This document shows, one piece after another, positions 38,291 through 49,051 of a DNA stretch of 64,000 bases; the first letter of the stretch is position 1, and the number at the start of each line of letters is the position of its first letter. Made by a program: the position numbers and the translations under genes. Source of the DNA: Cunninghamella blakesleeana (lineage: Eukaryota; Mucoromycota; Mucoromycetes; Mucorales; Cunninghamellaceae); NCBI GenBank assembly GCA_017871115.1, contig JAFCIZ010000002.1:2005501-2069500 (forward strand), written 5' to 3'. The notes beneath the pieces were generated by a model. It saw only the letters and a program-made list of their open reading frames with translations, searched no databases and had not been told where the DNA came from.

Positions 38291-38734
38291 ATTATTATTA
38301 ATGTTATTATTATTATTTTTTAAAAATGAAAATGAAAATAAAAATAAAATTTCCAAATTAATTTGTGCATATATATATTTATATATGTAAAGTAAAAAGG
38401 TTTTTTTTTTAAAAAAAATTTCGATCTTTTATATCAAAAAAAAAAAAAAAAAAAAGTTAAATTGAAGGGAGAAGGTTGTTCCAATTACTTGATTTAGCTA
38501 AGGTAGTCGGATTTAACCGATCCGATGGTCATCATAAAAAATTTACATAATTTATAAATTTAATCCAGGTCTACAATGTTACATTTCTTCATTTTATTTT
38601 CGTTTTTTATTTATTTTATTATAAATCCTAAATGTTTATAATGTTATGTTTCCAACTTCTTTTTCTTTTAAAAAAATGATTGGTGAAATAAATAAAGGAA
38701 GCAAATAAGGAAAATATGTTAAAAAAAAGGAAAA

Positions 38735-38775
<41 letters not shown>

Positions 38776-38884
38776 TATTTGACAAAAAAAAAAAAAAAAA
38801 TAGTAATAATGGATATTTTTATATATAATTATATTTATTTTTTTATTTTAAATTAATATTATTATTCTTTTTTTTTTAAATTTT
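38291..38884. promoter_or_regulatory. MFS promoter and Pin1 3' flank
   Basis: A 594-nt A+T-rich region with an (AT)n run at about 38738-38772 and a GC-richer patch at about 38500-38530 that holds a palindrome (separate entry). Confidence 0.55.
38508..38524. promoter_or_regulatory. CGG-N11-CCG palindrome upstream of the MFS gene
   Basis: The sequence is CGGATTTAACCGATCCG within TCGGAT-N7-ATCCGA, about 218 nt upstream of the MFS start. It is the geometry of a Zn2Cys6 dimer site. It resembles the site at 29159-29175. Confidence 0.45.
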
Positions 38885-39650
38885 TTAAGCTGTTCTTAAA
38901 ATCAAATGTACACCACTATCCGTCCATACAGGTTGAGAAAGCTCACCCACTTGGAGATTAAAAGCAGCTTCTTCAAAGGGCTTTTGCATTTGACCATGTT
39001 CAAAATAACCAAGATCGCCTCCTCTTTTTGCACTAGAGCAATCCGAATTATTGGTAGCTAAAGCACTTAATGTTTCTATACCATCTTCAATTTGTTTTTG
39101 ATATCCTTGTAATATAGTTAGAGCTTCTTCTTTGGTACGTGTTATATTTTCCTTTATTAAAATATGTATGTATTAAACGTATATTAATACTAATATTATT
39201 ATTAATTATTATTTATTTATATTTATTGTGTATATATTACCTCTTTCCAAGAACTTGGTCTTCTAGAATCTTTATGCTTTACCAATAAATGACTTGCACG
39301 AACACGGTCAATAGTATTTGTAGGAGGTGCATCCCAACGTGATTCTTTGGTTAAAGTATTGAAATAATAATCTTTATCATATGTACGTGAGTGTTTTACA
39401 ACCCAATTAGGTGGTAGTTCCTATTATAAAATAAATAAAATGAAATAAAAATACTTGACGATGATTATTATTGATGATGGTTAATGATAATACTTTTTTT
39501 TTTTTGATCAGTTTATTTTTAAAAAATTAAAAAAAAGGGTGATGTAAAATAAAATAACATATTTATATATACACTATTGAATATTGCTAAATATTATTCT
39601 ATTCATTATATATACATATGTTTGGTTGTATGTATAAAAATAATTACCAT
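38885..39650 (-). CDS. ESS1: Pin1/Ess1 parvulin peptidyl-prolyl isomerase
   Basis: Three exons: 39648-39650 (only the ATG), 39241-39420 and 38885-39151, giving 149 residues. The WW domain is [20 protein letters not shown] with the second Trp in ESRWDAPP. The PPIase domain carries the catalytic and phosphate-binding residues: HLLVKH, the basic pair in SRRPSSW, Cys in [16 protein letters not shown], the [10 protein letters not shown] pocket and the terminal His in GVHLILRTA. Ess1/Pin1 isomerises phospho-Ser/Thr-Pro bonds, for example in the RNA polymerase II C-terminal domain. The architecture and length are those of fungal Ess1. The initiator codon alone in exon 1 (ATG followed at once by GTAATT) is unusual; I know no in-frame alternative, because the next exon starts at GAACTACCACC. 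Confidence 0.93.
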
Positions 39651-39952
39651 GTTGTCAAAGAAAAAAAACGAACAAGAAAAAGAGAGTAATGAAAAAAAAG
39701 TGAGAGCTGGGAAATACTCTTTTTTTTTTTTGAAATAATTTTTAAATTCCGTTTTTATTTTTTCCATAGAAGTGATTAGATAATTTTTTTTAATTTTAAT
39801 AGAGCATATATTTTTATTTAATTCGTTGTATATTTTTTGATCATAATATTATGTTTTTTTCTATGATTAGCAAAGATTAAAAATTAAACATAATATTCAT
39901 ATAAAATGATAGATAGCTTTTGTTATTATTATATTTTTTTTTTGAAATAAAA
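39651..39952. other. Short intergenic, Pin1 promoter side
   Basis: 302 nt of A+T-rich sequence with a T-run near 39720. No element was recognised. Confidence 0.5.
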
Positions 39953-40082
39953 TTACTCTTTTTTAACTACAATACTATCTTCCTTTCCACCATATTCAGT
40001 CCAAGAACCATCATATACAGCAATTTCTTTTGCACCTGCACGTTCTAAGGCAATATAAAGCATTGAAGCCGTAATTCCACTA

Positions 40083-40117
<35 letters not shown>

Positions 40118-41311
40118 ATTTATAGATTATTAATCTCTTTAATATTATTATTGTTATGTAAAATAAAATAATAATCTCACTTACCGCAAGAGGTAATAAT
40201 TGGTCTATTTAAATCAACACCTTTTGATTCAAATAATTGTTTTAAAGAAGCATCATCCTTATAAAATCCATCTTCTGTTTCTAACTCTTTAAAAGGAACA
40301 CAAATAGATCCGGGCATATGGCCACCTTTAATTCCAGGGCGAGGTTCAGGAGTTTCCCCATTAAATCGAGCATAAGAACGAGCATCAATGATTTGTGGTA
40401 AATCTTGTCTATTATTATTTTCATTTTGAGGCGTTGCAGCGTATTTTTGAACAATAGAAAGAACCTGATCGTAGCTTTTCACTACATCTTGATTAAGAAT
40501 AGGCTCTGTATAATGTTGTGGTTTGATTTTTTCAATGGGACCTCCGATAGTTTGTTGGTCTTGTTTAAGCCATGCTGGTAATCCTCCATTTAATATTGAT
40601 ACTTGTTGGTGCCCAAATGCTTTGAATGTCCAATAAACCCGAGCGGCTGAAAAAGTACCAGTAGTATCATATACAACAACATGATCTTCATTATTAATTC
40701 CTAATTCGCCTAAGATAAAGAAATAATAATTTTTTATTAAAAAAAATGAGTCATCGCTTCATCGATATCCTTATATATATATATATATATATATCCATAT
40801 TATTATTATCTTAAATCATATAATACAAACACAAACGCAAATATAAATATAAATATAAATAAATAAATATGTATGTATTACCTACAGCATCAGCAAAAAC
40901 TTTTGGGCTTGGTAACATATGAGGCAAGTTAGTACTTGTATCTTTAATAGTATCAATACCGAAAAATCTTGACCCAGGGATACGTTTTTCTAAATAATCC
41001 TTATAGGCATCTCTGCCATCAAGATGCCAGCTTGAATCTAATACTTTTACTGAATCCAAAGAATTAGCCAATTCATTAACTGTTATTAGACTTGAAAAAG
41101 AACGTGTAAATGTAGATAACTTGGAATGAGCTAATAACAATAGTACGGAAAAAGAAAAAAAGAAAAAGATAAGAATTTATATATTTATATATTTCTATTT
41201 ACTTCTAATATCAATTATTGTTATTTTTATTGAAGTTGAAAGAGATAGTATTTTCATTTATTTACGTGTCATTGTTTTTAATACAGATGGTTTAGCTATA
41301 TGTTGAAACAT
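39953..41311 (-). CDS. 3-mercaptopyruvate sulfurtransferase (two rhodanese domains)
   Basis: A multi-exon enzyme that transfers sulfane sulfur from mercaptopyruvate, as in yeast Tum1, which feeds tRNA thiolation. The start at 41311 gives MFQHIAKPSVLKTMT, which joins PHSKLSTFTRSFSSL: a basic, hydroxylated N-terminus that looks like a mitochondrial presequence. Domain 1 contains VKVLDSSWHLDGRDA, RIPGSRFFGID and HVVVYDTTGTFSAARVYWTF. Domain 2 contains IIDARSYARFNGETPEPR, GGHMPGSICVPF and the active-site loop CGSGITA, the mercaptopyruvate-type loop rather than the rhodanese CRKGVTA. The intron near 40085-40185 splits this loop between CG and SGITA. The protein ends SIVVKKE. Localisation is inferred. 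Confidence 0.9.
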
Positions 41312-41934
41312 TTTTATTTAAGAGTTTTTTTTAAAAAAAAAAAAAAGTGAAAGAAAGACAAAAAAAAAAAATGAGAATGAAAAAAAGTTTAAATAAAGAT
41401 GAGTCTTACATCGAAAAAATTGCCTAATCATATGATTATCTACCATTGCTTTTTTTAAATACTTTACGCGTTTTTTTGCATTGCTATTTTCTATATAAAC
41501 TTTGTTTTGTCTATTTTGATGGTATACGTGTATATATATTATTTTAATTATTATATTTTTAATATAAAATATTATTTAATGACTTGACTTCTTCTAAAGG
41601 AAGTTCACTTTGCTTTTCTTTTTTTAATATATCAATCGATAACTTTTTATTTAAAAGAATAGAATTTTATGCACATATCAAACATTTATTTATAATTATC
41701 GTCAAACAATCATACTCTCAGGATAAATATTATTTTCCCAATTAGTTCATTTTTCTTTCATTCTGCCATCCCTTTTCTTCCCTCTTTTTCTTTTTCTTTT
41801 TAATTTCTTTTTAACCGTTATGTATTTAAAAAATAAGAATAAAGAATATATTACAATGGCATTATTATTTTTATTATCATCATTACTGTTATCATTATTA
41901 TCTTTATACTATTATATTATTTTATATTATTATT
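41312..41934. other. Intergenic, sulfurtransferase promoter and kelch-BTB 3' flank
   Basis: 623 nt of A+T-rich sequence with pyrimidine-rich stretches near 41750-41810. No gene was recognised. Confidence 0.5.
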
Positions 41935-44133
41935 TTAAAATCGAATACCAAGATTAGGTCTTTCCATATTTGGAGGTAAAGGTTGACCATGAGCAAAACT
42001 ACCTTGACGCTGTCTTGTTAAAAAGTTTGTATTATATTGACCTAAAGTATTTGACTTGGATGGTCTTGGAATAGGTTCTTGTTCTTGAATAAAATTATTA
42101 TTATTATTAGGTGCCATAGCATTAAGATTTATATTAGATTGAGCTGTTTGTCTTCCATTATTGTTATAATAATGCTGTTGATGTTGATTAAAATCCAATG
42201 TTGATGCATTTTGATATAAAATTGTTGGTGATCTTGGTTGTTGCTGTTGCGATGGCGATGGATGATAATAAAGTGGGTGATTAGGTGATGTTGACAAAGG
42301 CCCTCCATGTGGCCCATGATGTTCATCTATTATTTCACCCCCTCCTCCATTCATAGTTGGATATTGTGATAAAGGTGGTAAATTATTATTATGACTATTA
42401 TGAATATTATGATTATTATGAGTATTATGATTATGAGTATTATTATTTGGTGAAGGCGATGATGATGGTACTGCTGTTCCTGCTGATAAATTTAATTGTT
42501 GTTGTTGTTGAAGCATTTTCCTAGTATTGATCATAACTCTCAAAGCACGAATTTGTAAAGCTGTTCTACAGGTTAAAGCTGCCGTTTCATAAACCATACT
42601 TGCAGTAGAGATAGTTAATATTTGATGAAGAGCATGAGTGGTTAATTGAATCAACCTAGGCATATCAAACATATAGGCTAAAATAAGTAATCTTGATAAT
42701 ATATTAGGCTGATGTTGTTGAGCAGTCATTAAATGGTCTGTATATAAATATTGTAGAAAAGCCAATGTCACTGCATAGGACTCTGTAAACTGAATTTTTT
42801 TCCCATAATTTTGTAATGTTACTATTTTATCCTTTTTATCGCCGCTGATTTTATTATTGTTATTTTCCTCCAACATATTCGCAAAATATTTCCACCGTTG
42901 TGACAAAATCATTGAATTAATAGGGATTGATTTTTGATCATTCGAGATAATTTCCATATCGGCCATACTAGGTTCATTTAACATACTAAGGCCAAGCTCT
43001 TGAGCAATAGGAGCACATGTTGATTCCGGATGAGTATAAATACCAAATGCTTCCAAATCCACCACAACAACATGGTCAAAATTCATTTGACGATGATTAT
43101 AATCTTCCAATAAATCTCTATCTCGGTTCCCAATAATATAAAACTTTTGCTGTTCATGATTTAATAATCCTCTATTCCAAGACCCTGAAGATAAAATTGA
43201 TCCTGTATCCACACGCACCCATACCAAATTCGCCAGGTTTAATGCCCATAAATGAAAAGAGCGATGGTTTGGTGTTAATAATGTACCAGTTAAAATCATA
43301 TGATGACCAATGATATGACCAGAGGGAAATCTTAGACCAGGAGGTGATTGTGTACCAGACATATCATCGGAGTGATCTTTAAAGGAGACAGGATGATCTA
43401 TAAGAGGGCGACAGCTACGTAAATCTCTTGTAACATCAGTGAAGTTATAATTGGAATAAATGCATAAAGGAACATCATCTTCTTGATCACTTTGAGGCCA
43501 TAAAGGAGAATTTCCTTTATTCATGGGTAAAGGACAAAAGGCTACCGCTCGATATGCACCATATTGTTGAGTTACAGGACCACCTTGTACCCAAGCCATT
43601 TGTTTTAAATCAAAAGTATTAATTTCCAATATATATTGATTTGACATATCTTGACCACCAATCACCATCAGTCTATCATGTGCACATACGGCTAAATGAG
43701 CATATCTTGGTTGAGGAGTAAAAATACTTGGTTTCATTTCAGGGTATTTCCATGTTAGAGTTTCTAAATCAAAAAAGCAAATATCATCTAAAGCACATAA
43801 TCCTTGTGCCATTCCATTCCCATTAGCATAACTCATCCCACCAAATATAACTAAAGTTTTGTTATTATAGACACTTGCTGTATGGAAGTATCTTGGTTGG
43901 GGTGGAGAAGCAGAATCGGGTGGGCCAATATGTCGTTCCCAAGTCAGCGTATTTAGATTTAAAATATAAAGATGATTGGTCATATGCCTTGAAGTAACTA
44001 ATCGTCCACCAAATACATACATATAATTACCAACTATGTTTGTTGATGCACCGACCAGCGGTGGTGGAACTTCACCTTTTGTTGCTCTTGTTTCTGTTGT
44101 TAAATCAGCTATAGATGATTGTGCACTAGCCAT
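41935..44133 (-). CDS. Kelch-repeat plus BTB protein (Ral2/LZTR1-like)
   Basis: A single long exon of 732 residues, unusual in this intron-dense region. Residues about 25-370 form kelch repeats, with glycine pairs and aromatic positions in YMYVFGGRLVTSR, TLVIFGGMSYANG, LMVIGGQDMSNQY and KFYIIGNRDRD. Residues about 390-510 form a BTB domain (MADMEIISNDQKSIPINSMIL, then SQRWKYFANMLEEN and a YLYTDHL strand), followed by a helical BACK-like part. The C-terminal 200 residues are Asn/His/Gln/Pro-rich. Kelch-BTB proteins with this order include fission yeast Ral2 and human LZTR1, which regulate Ras, the latter as a Cul3 adaptor. That role here is inference from architecture only. Confidence 0.78.
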   Translation of the reverse strand: MASAQSSIADLTTETRATKGEVPPPLVGASTNIVGNYMYVFGGRLVTSRHMTNHLYILNLNTLTWERHIGPPDSASPPQPRYFHTASVYNNKTLVIFGGMSYANGNGMAQGLCALDDICFFDLETLTWKYPEMKPSIFTPQPRYAHLAVCAHDRLMVIGGQDMSNQYILEINTFDLKQMAWVQGGPVTQQYGAYRAVAFCPLPMNKGNSPLWPQSDQEDDVPLCIYSNYNFTDVTRDLRSCRPLIDHPVSFKDHSDDMSGTQSPPGLRFPSGHIIGHHMILTGTLLTPNHRSFHLWALNLANLVWVRVDTGSILSSGSWNRGLLNHEQQKFYIIGNRDRDLLEDYNHRQMNFDHVVVVDLEAFGIYTHPESTCAPIAQELGLSMLNEPSMADMEIISNDQKSIPINSMILSQRWKYFANMLEENNNNKISGDKKDKIVTLQNYGKKIQFTESYAVTLAFLQYLYTDHLMTAQQHQPNILSRLLILAYMFDMPRLIQLTTHALHQILTISTASMVYETAALTCRTALQIRALRVMINTRKMLQQQQQLNLSAGTAVPSSSPSPNNNTHNHNTHNNHNIHNSHNNNLPPLSQYPTMNGGGGEIIDEHHGPHGGPLSTSPNHPLYYHPSPSQQQQPRSPTILYQNASTLDFNQHQQHYYNNNGRQTAQSNINLNAMAPNNNNNFIQEQEPIPRPSKSNTLGQYNTNFLTRQRQGSFAHGQPLPPNMERPNLGIRF

Positions 44134-44585
44134 GATTATTGTTATTGTTGTTTATATTTATTTATAAAAAGAGAGAGAGTAAGTTGTATTATTATATAAT
44201 ATTGAATAAAGTTTTATGTAACAAGGAATAATATAATATATTATAAAATAAAAATATATATAAAAAATGGTATTATAAAAAAAGGAAAGTAATGTTAAAA
44301 AAAATAAAAAAATAAGGGAAGGGAAATTAGTATTTTGTAAGAAAAAAAATAAAAAAGTAAGAATCTCCTTTTTAAAGAAGATTCACTTTGGTTTATTTTT
44401 TTATATTTTTTTTCCAGTTATTTCAAAAAAAGAGAGAAAAAGAGAGAAAGAAGGAAAAGATATCCAAAAAGGGGAAAAAATATATTTTCAAAAAAAAAAA
44501 TCGGTGTTTTAAAAAAAATCAAATAAAAAAATTGAATACAGCAATTTTTTTTTTAACCTTTTTTCCTTTTCAAACTTTTATTATT
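44134..44585. promoter_or_regulatory. Divergent promoter, kelch-BTB / alpha-beta hydrolase
   Basis: 452 nt, purine- and T-run-rich. An open frame runs into the hydrolase from 44388, but it is Lys/Phe low-complexity and lacks support as protein. Confidence 0.55.
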
Positions 44586-45494
44586 ATGACCGATATTGCT
44601 ACATATTATTTTAACCCTTCGTTTGAAAACTTTGGAGCTTTAGATCTTTATTCTACCCCAACAGCAAATGAAACAACACCTTTAATAGTATATATTCATG
44701 GGGGTGCTTGGCGTAGTGAAGATAAAAAAGATCATAATCAACTTGCAATGAATTTAGCCAACCAAGGTTTTACTGTAGCTGTAACGAACTATCGGTATTA
44801 TAAAATAAAATTATTAAGTGATACCATTAAAAGAAAACTCACATATTTATAAAAACCTTAAATAATAATAATAATAATAATAGTAACCTATAAAAACTCT
44901 CTTTCTTTTGTATATTTTAGACTTAGTCTTCGTGATAAGCCCAATGAACCACCTAAAGTCCAACACCCTTGCCATATTCAAGACACCTATGAAGCTTTAA
45001 CTTATTTGCACCAATATCGCCCAAAACCAGTCTATGATCAAAATAAGATTTTCTTATTGGGTCATTCCGCTGGTGCTCATATTGCCACCATGTTATTATT
45101 AGAACCTACTCAATATTCTATTCCATATGTAAAAGGGATTATTGGCGCCGATGGGATTTATGATTTGCCACTTTTATTAAAAACTTTCCCTACGTATATG
45201 GATTTTATTAGCCAAGCTTTTGGTGATGATACTTCAAATTATTTGAGTGCTTCTCCTATTAGTAAATTGTTTTCTTCTTCAGTACCACCTTATTCTATAC
45301 CTGTCTTGATTTTACAAAGTTTAGAAGACCAACTCATTGATATTGGCCAAGCGGAATCAATTATGAATCATTTGAAAAAATTAAATATTAATGCTATTTT
45401 AGATACCACTCTCAAAGGTGACCATTATGATATGATTAAAACAAAGGAATTTACCATAGCTGTCAGTCAATTTGTTAGCACAATAGTGAATTAA
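44586..45494 (+). CDS. Alpha/beta hydrolase (esterase / kynurenine formamidase-like)
   Basis: Two exons; the intron lies between TNYR and LSLRDKP (about 44795-44920). The oxyanion-hole motif is YIHGGAWRSEDKKDH and the nucleophile elbow is LLGHSAGAHIATM. The candidate acid and base are Asp in LQSLEDQLID and His in KGDHYDM near the C-terminus. HGGAW plus GHSAGAH is the pattern of small fungal esterases that include arylformamidase (Bna7, tryptophan to NAD pathway) and isoprenylcysteine methylesterase-like proteins. The substrate is not determinable. The start is the ATG at 44586 (MTDIATYYFNPS); the upstream part of the frame was rejected as leader sequence. No signal peptide, so probably cytosolic. 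Confidence 0.8.
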
Positions 45495-45751
45495 TAATAA
45501 TAAATAGTGTAATAAATGTATTTTTATGTATGAATAAAACTTATCCAATAGATATTAACAGAAATAAAAACAAATGCATTTTTTAAATTAAAAAAATTTT
45601 TTTTAAAAAAATAAAATAAACTGATATATATGTATGTACATATAAATATTAATGCATAAATAAAAAGAATAATGTTTTTTTTTTTTTTTAAAAAAAAAAA
45701 AAGATATAAAATAAAAAATAAAAAATAAAATCTATAATAATAAACTACAAA

Positions 45752-47358
45752 TTATTGTGTTGACATATCAGTTGGACTAGATATTTCGATTATTGGGTCA
45801 GAGTTTATATCCATATTTTCAGTATGTTCGTAATGAGCTGAATGGTTAATATCATTACCATTATTATCGTTATTAATATGTGTTGTTGTCATTGGCGGAT
45901 CTATTGTGCTCGATAAAGTTGTTGTAGCAACGCTGACATCATCCATAAATGAACCATTGTCTTCTTCGTCTTCTTCGTCTACATCGTCATCATCGTCATC
46001 ATCATTATCGTCATCTACATCATCATCATCGTCATCATCATCATCATCTTCATCATCATCATTTTGCTCTTCTACCAATATATCTACTTCATCAAAATTG
46101 TCATTATCATTTTTAGAATCTTCATTCATTTTAGACACTGCAATTTTTCCTGATTCTCCACCTCCAGCATCTTTATACGATTTCATTGCTTTTCTATATT
46201 CTTCTTGTTCTTTATCGTATATATCATAGTATTTCTGTATAAAAAAATAATAGAAAAATGAAAAAATGAAATGAGTGTACAATTGTTACTTTATTATAAA
46301 TATATATATTGTAGTGTTTGAAGATATAAAGGTGTATACGTTTACCTTTTTTTCATCATCCGTCATAGCCTTCCATTTTTGTCCCAGTAATCTTGTCACT
46401 TCACCCAGATTTTCAGTCGGCAATTCATCTTTGAAATTTTCACGTTCCATACGACAAAATAAAAAGAAGACGTTTCCAGGACCTTTGGGAGCATTAGGAT
46501 CTTTCTTTTTACGGACAGGAGTATTTGAACCTTCATTAATTTTGCCATTGCTCGATTTTTTAACATTTTTTTCATTGAAGCGTCCGCGTTTATTTTTTTT
46601 TCGTTTTCTATTTAAAGTCTAAATAATAACAATAATAACAGCAACAATAATAGTAATAACAGCGTAAGGGTTAATAAACAATAATTATATAATCTAACAT
46701 TTTTATATATCATTTTTTAGTTTTAACCTCTATCTTTGTCTTTTATTTTTTATTTTTTGTTTACCATCATGGATCCAATATCAGATATATCAGACTCTTC
46801 ACTATCACTTGAACCTATACGGTCTTTATTGGTTGTATAATATTCGTCCAGTTGTTCCAACAGTATGCTATAAATATATTATAAAAAACATTTTTTTTGT
46901 TGTAGATCCTCTTTCTTTTTTATGGTAAAGTATATATATATATATATATATATATGAATGTACAAGACATAATATTAATATATTTTCACCTACAGTCTTT
47001 CCATTCTTAAACGTTTTACATGCTTTTGTGCCCTTATAAGTTTGGTATGAATATTACTATTATCCTAAGTTTTCAAATATATATTGGCAGTCATATTAGA
47101 TTAAATTATAGAATTTATGTATGTATAGTATGGTTGCTGTATTGCTTTTTTATATTATTACTTGTTCCATATCTTGCACTCGTCTTTTAAGTTGTTCATA
47201 TTTTTTAACAACAGATACATCTATTGAAATATATATAAATAAATAAACATGTATATAAATAAAAGTGAGTGGGATATTCGTTTTATTGACCTTTATATTT
47301 TTATGTATAAAACGATCAATTTAATCGAGTGATCTTTTTTACCTTCACTACTACCCAT
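45752..47358 (-). CDS. HMG-box protein, Nhp10-like (INO80 subunit candidate)
   Basis: Multiple exons. The start at 47358 gives MGSSE, which joins DVSVVKKYEQLKRRVQDMEQ, then a basic coiled region (LIRAQKHVKRLRMERL) and LLEQLDEYYTTNKDR, then an acidic SSDSEESD segment. A basic stretch (RKRKKNKRGRF) leads into an HMG box: KKKDPNAPKGPGNVFFLFCR, then a middle helix, then LLGQKWKAMTDDEKKKYYDIY. The C-terminus has long Asp/Glu runs (about 45960-46070). The N-terminal heptad region ending in RxxxERLxLLEQL before a single HMG box resembles Nhp10, which helps INO80 bind nucleosomes and DNA ends. A generic Nhp6/HMGB-type protein is less likely because of this coiled coil. Confidence 0.75.
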
Positions 47359-47731
47359 TTCTATGTTGAATATATTTCGTGTTTTTTATACGATAAATTA
47401 ATAATGGAATAAAAAAAAATAATAAGATAAAGAAAATATAGTATATTAAATAAAAAAAAAAAAGTATTAATATATTAATATATATATGTATATATATATA
47501 TATATATAAATAAATAAATATAAATATAAATATAAAAAAAATATTAAAGCGAAAGAAAAAGATTTTTTAAGTCGGAAAAAAAATATACTAAATTTAAATT
47601 ACAGCATAACAGTAAGAAAAATTATAGGAGACAGTTAAATTTTTATTACACTGTTATTTTTTATAGTAAAAAGAAAAAATAAAATAAAATATACATAAAG
47701 AAAAAGTCGAAAAATTAAATTATTCATCATT
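47359..47731. other. Intergenic, HMG gene promoter and PIG-L 3' flank
   Basis: 373 nt, extremely A+T-rich with (AT)n and (AAAT)n runs. Nothing else was seen. Confidence 0.5.
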
Positions 47732-48812
47732 TTAAATTTTTTGTAACTCATTAATATACATATAACGAGAAAAAGTAACATATAACCATCTAAACCATAC
47801 TAATTGAGAACGATGTTGTCGCATAGCTTTGTGTGTTAAAAGATAATCGCCAGGTGATGATACAAATATGATATTCTCTGGTTTATAAATTAACCATTTC
47901 AAACTAACAGGTAATAAATCAATAGTAAGAATGTATTTGCGTAATAAATTGATGGATAACAATTTATAAACTTGGATATCTGGATAATTTTGTGCATATT
48001 CTTTAACTCCGAAATAGGAAGCTATGTGATTTGGATGACCAGATACTCCATAGTCATCAAAAGTAATGATCTAAAAATAAAATAAAACAGAAAAGCATAT
48101 ATAATTAAAATAAATTTTAATCAATGATTATTAAAATATTTATAATATTGTATATATTTATCATATATTCCTACCGTATCAATTTTATGTTTTGTTACAT
48201 AATCTTGAATAATATTAGCTATTGTTTTACTTGACCAATTATTTTTCATACCATCCTGCAAATCACTTTAAGAAAAAGTATAGAAATGTAAAATATAAAG
48301 TATATTATATATAAATATAAATATCAGCACCTTTTCATTATATATATATATTCCCCTTGACATAATACAATAATTATATTTACTCATGATTTAATGCTTT
48401 GGTATTTGAAGGTAAAATATCAAAGGTTTGACAGCTTCTTAAAAGTTCTTTTTTCCTAATATTTCCTAAACCATCAGCGTTACCTAAGCAAATACATAAA
48501 ACATATACATATTTATTTGAATAAACAAAAAAGAATTATATAATATCTGTTTTTCCTATTTTCTTTATCTTATTTTCGTTTTTGTTATTTACCTGTAGAT
48601 AGGCATAGAACATGAATACGAGACTTCTTGCCTGAGCTTCTTAGTGAAGATAGAGTTGGCCCAAAGAACATACATTCATCATCAGGATGAGCTGTTAATA
48701 ATAGTATATTGTTTGCTTTTAACGGTATATCTTTTTCATAATGAGCAACCGTATAATAAGCATATATAAATATGGTAGTTATGAATAATAAACTAAGAAG
48801 TAAAGTAATCAT
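47732..48812 (-). CDS. GPI12: N-acetylglucosaminyl-PI de-N-acetylase (PIG-L/Gpi12)
   Basis: Multi-exon gene for the second enzyme of GPI-anchor synthesis, which removes acetate from GlcNAc-PI at the ER. The N-terminus is a single membrane anchor (LLSLLFITTIFIYAYYTVA). The metal-binding and catalytic motif LLLTAHPDDECMFFGPT follows at once, then IHVLCLSTGNADGLG with RKKEL, and TFDDYGVSGHPNHIAS with the second histidine motif GHPNH. The C-terminal part has SQLVWFRWLYVTFSRYMYIN, as in PIG-L proteins. The small exons near 48415-48485 and 48240-48265 carry the segment between the two motifs. Start and stop are clear. Confidence 0.92.
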
Positions 48813-49051
48813 AAGTTGACTTTAGTGAGAGAACAAAGAAGAAAATGAAAAAGAAAAAAAAAAAACTAAACGTGTTAAAATTTTATTTTTATTTTTTAAA
48901 CCTCCGCTTTTTTTTGAGAATTTTAATGACCAAAAAAAATAAATAAAATAAAATACGTGTAATGACTAAAAATTTTGCATAATATAAATACACATCATCT
49001 ATTTATAATAAATATATATAATCTATACAAAGAAATTTTTAATTAGTTTAT

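Noticed and set aside
44388..44585. N-terminal extension of the alpha/beta hydrolase
   Set aside because: The residues are a Lys/Phe run from A- and T-tracts, while the ATG at 44586 starts directly before the conserved part.
45906..46229. Ser-rich open frame on the plus strand
   Set aside because: It is the antisense shadow of the Asp/Glu run of the HMG-box gene (GAT/GAC repeats read backwards).
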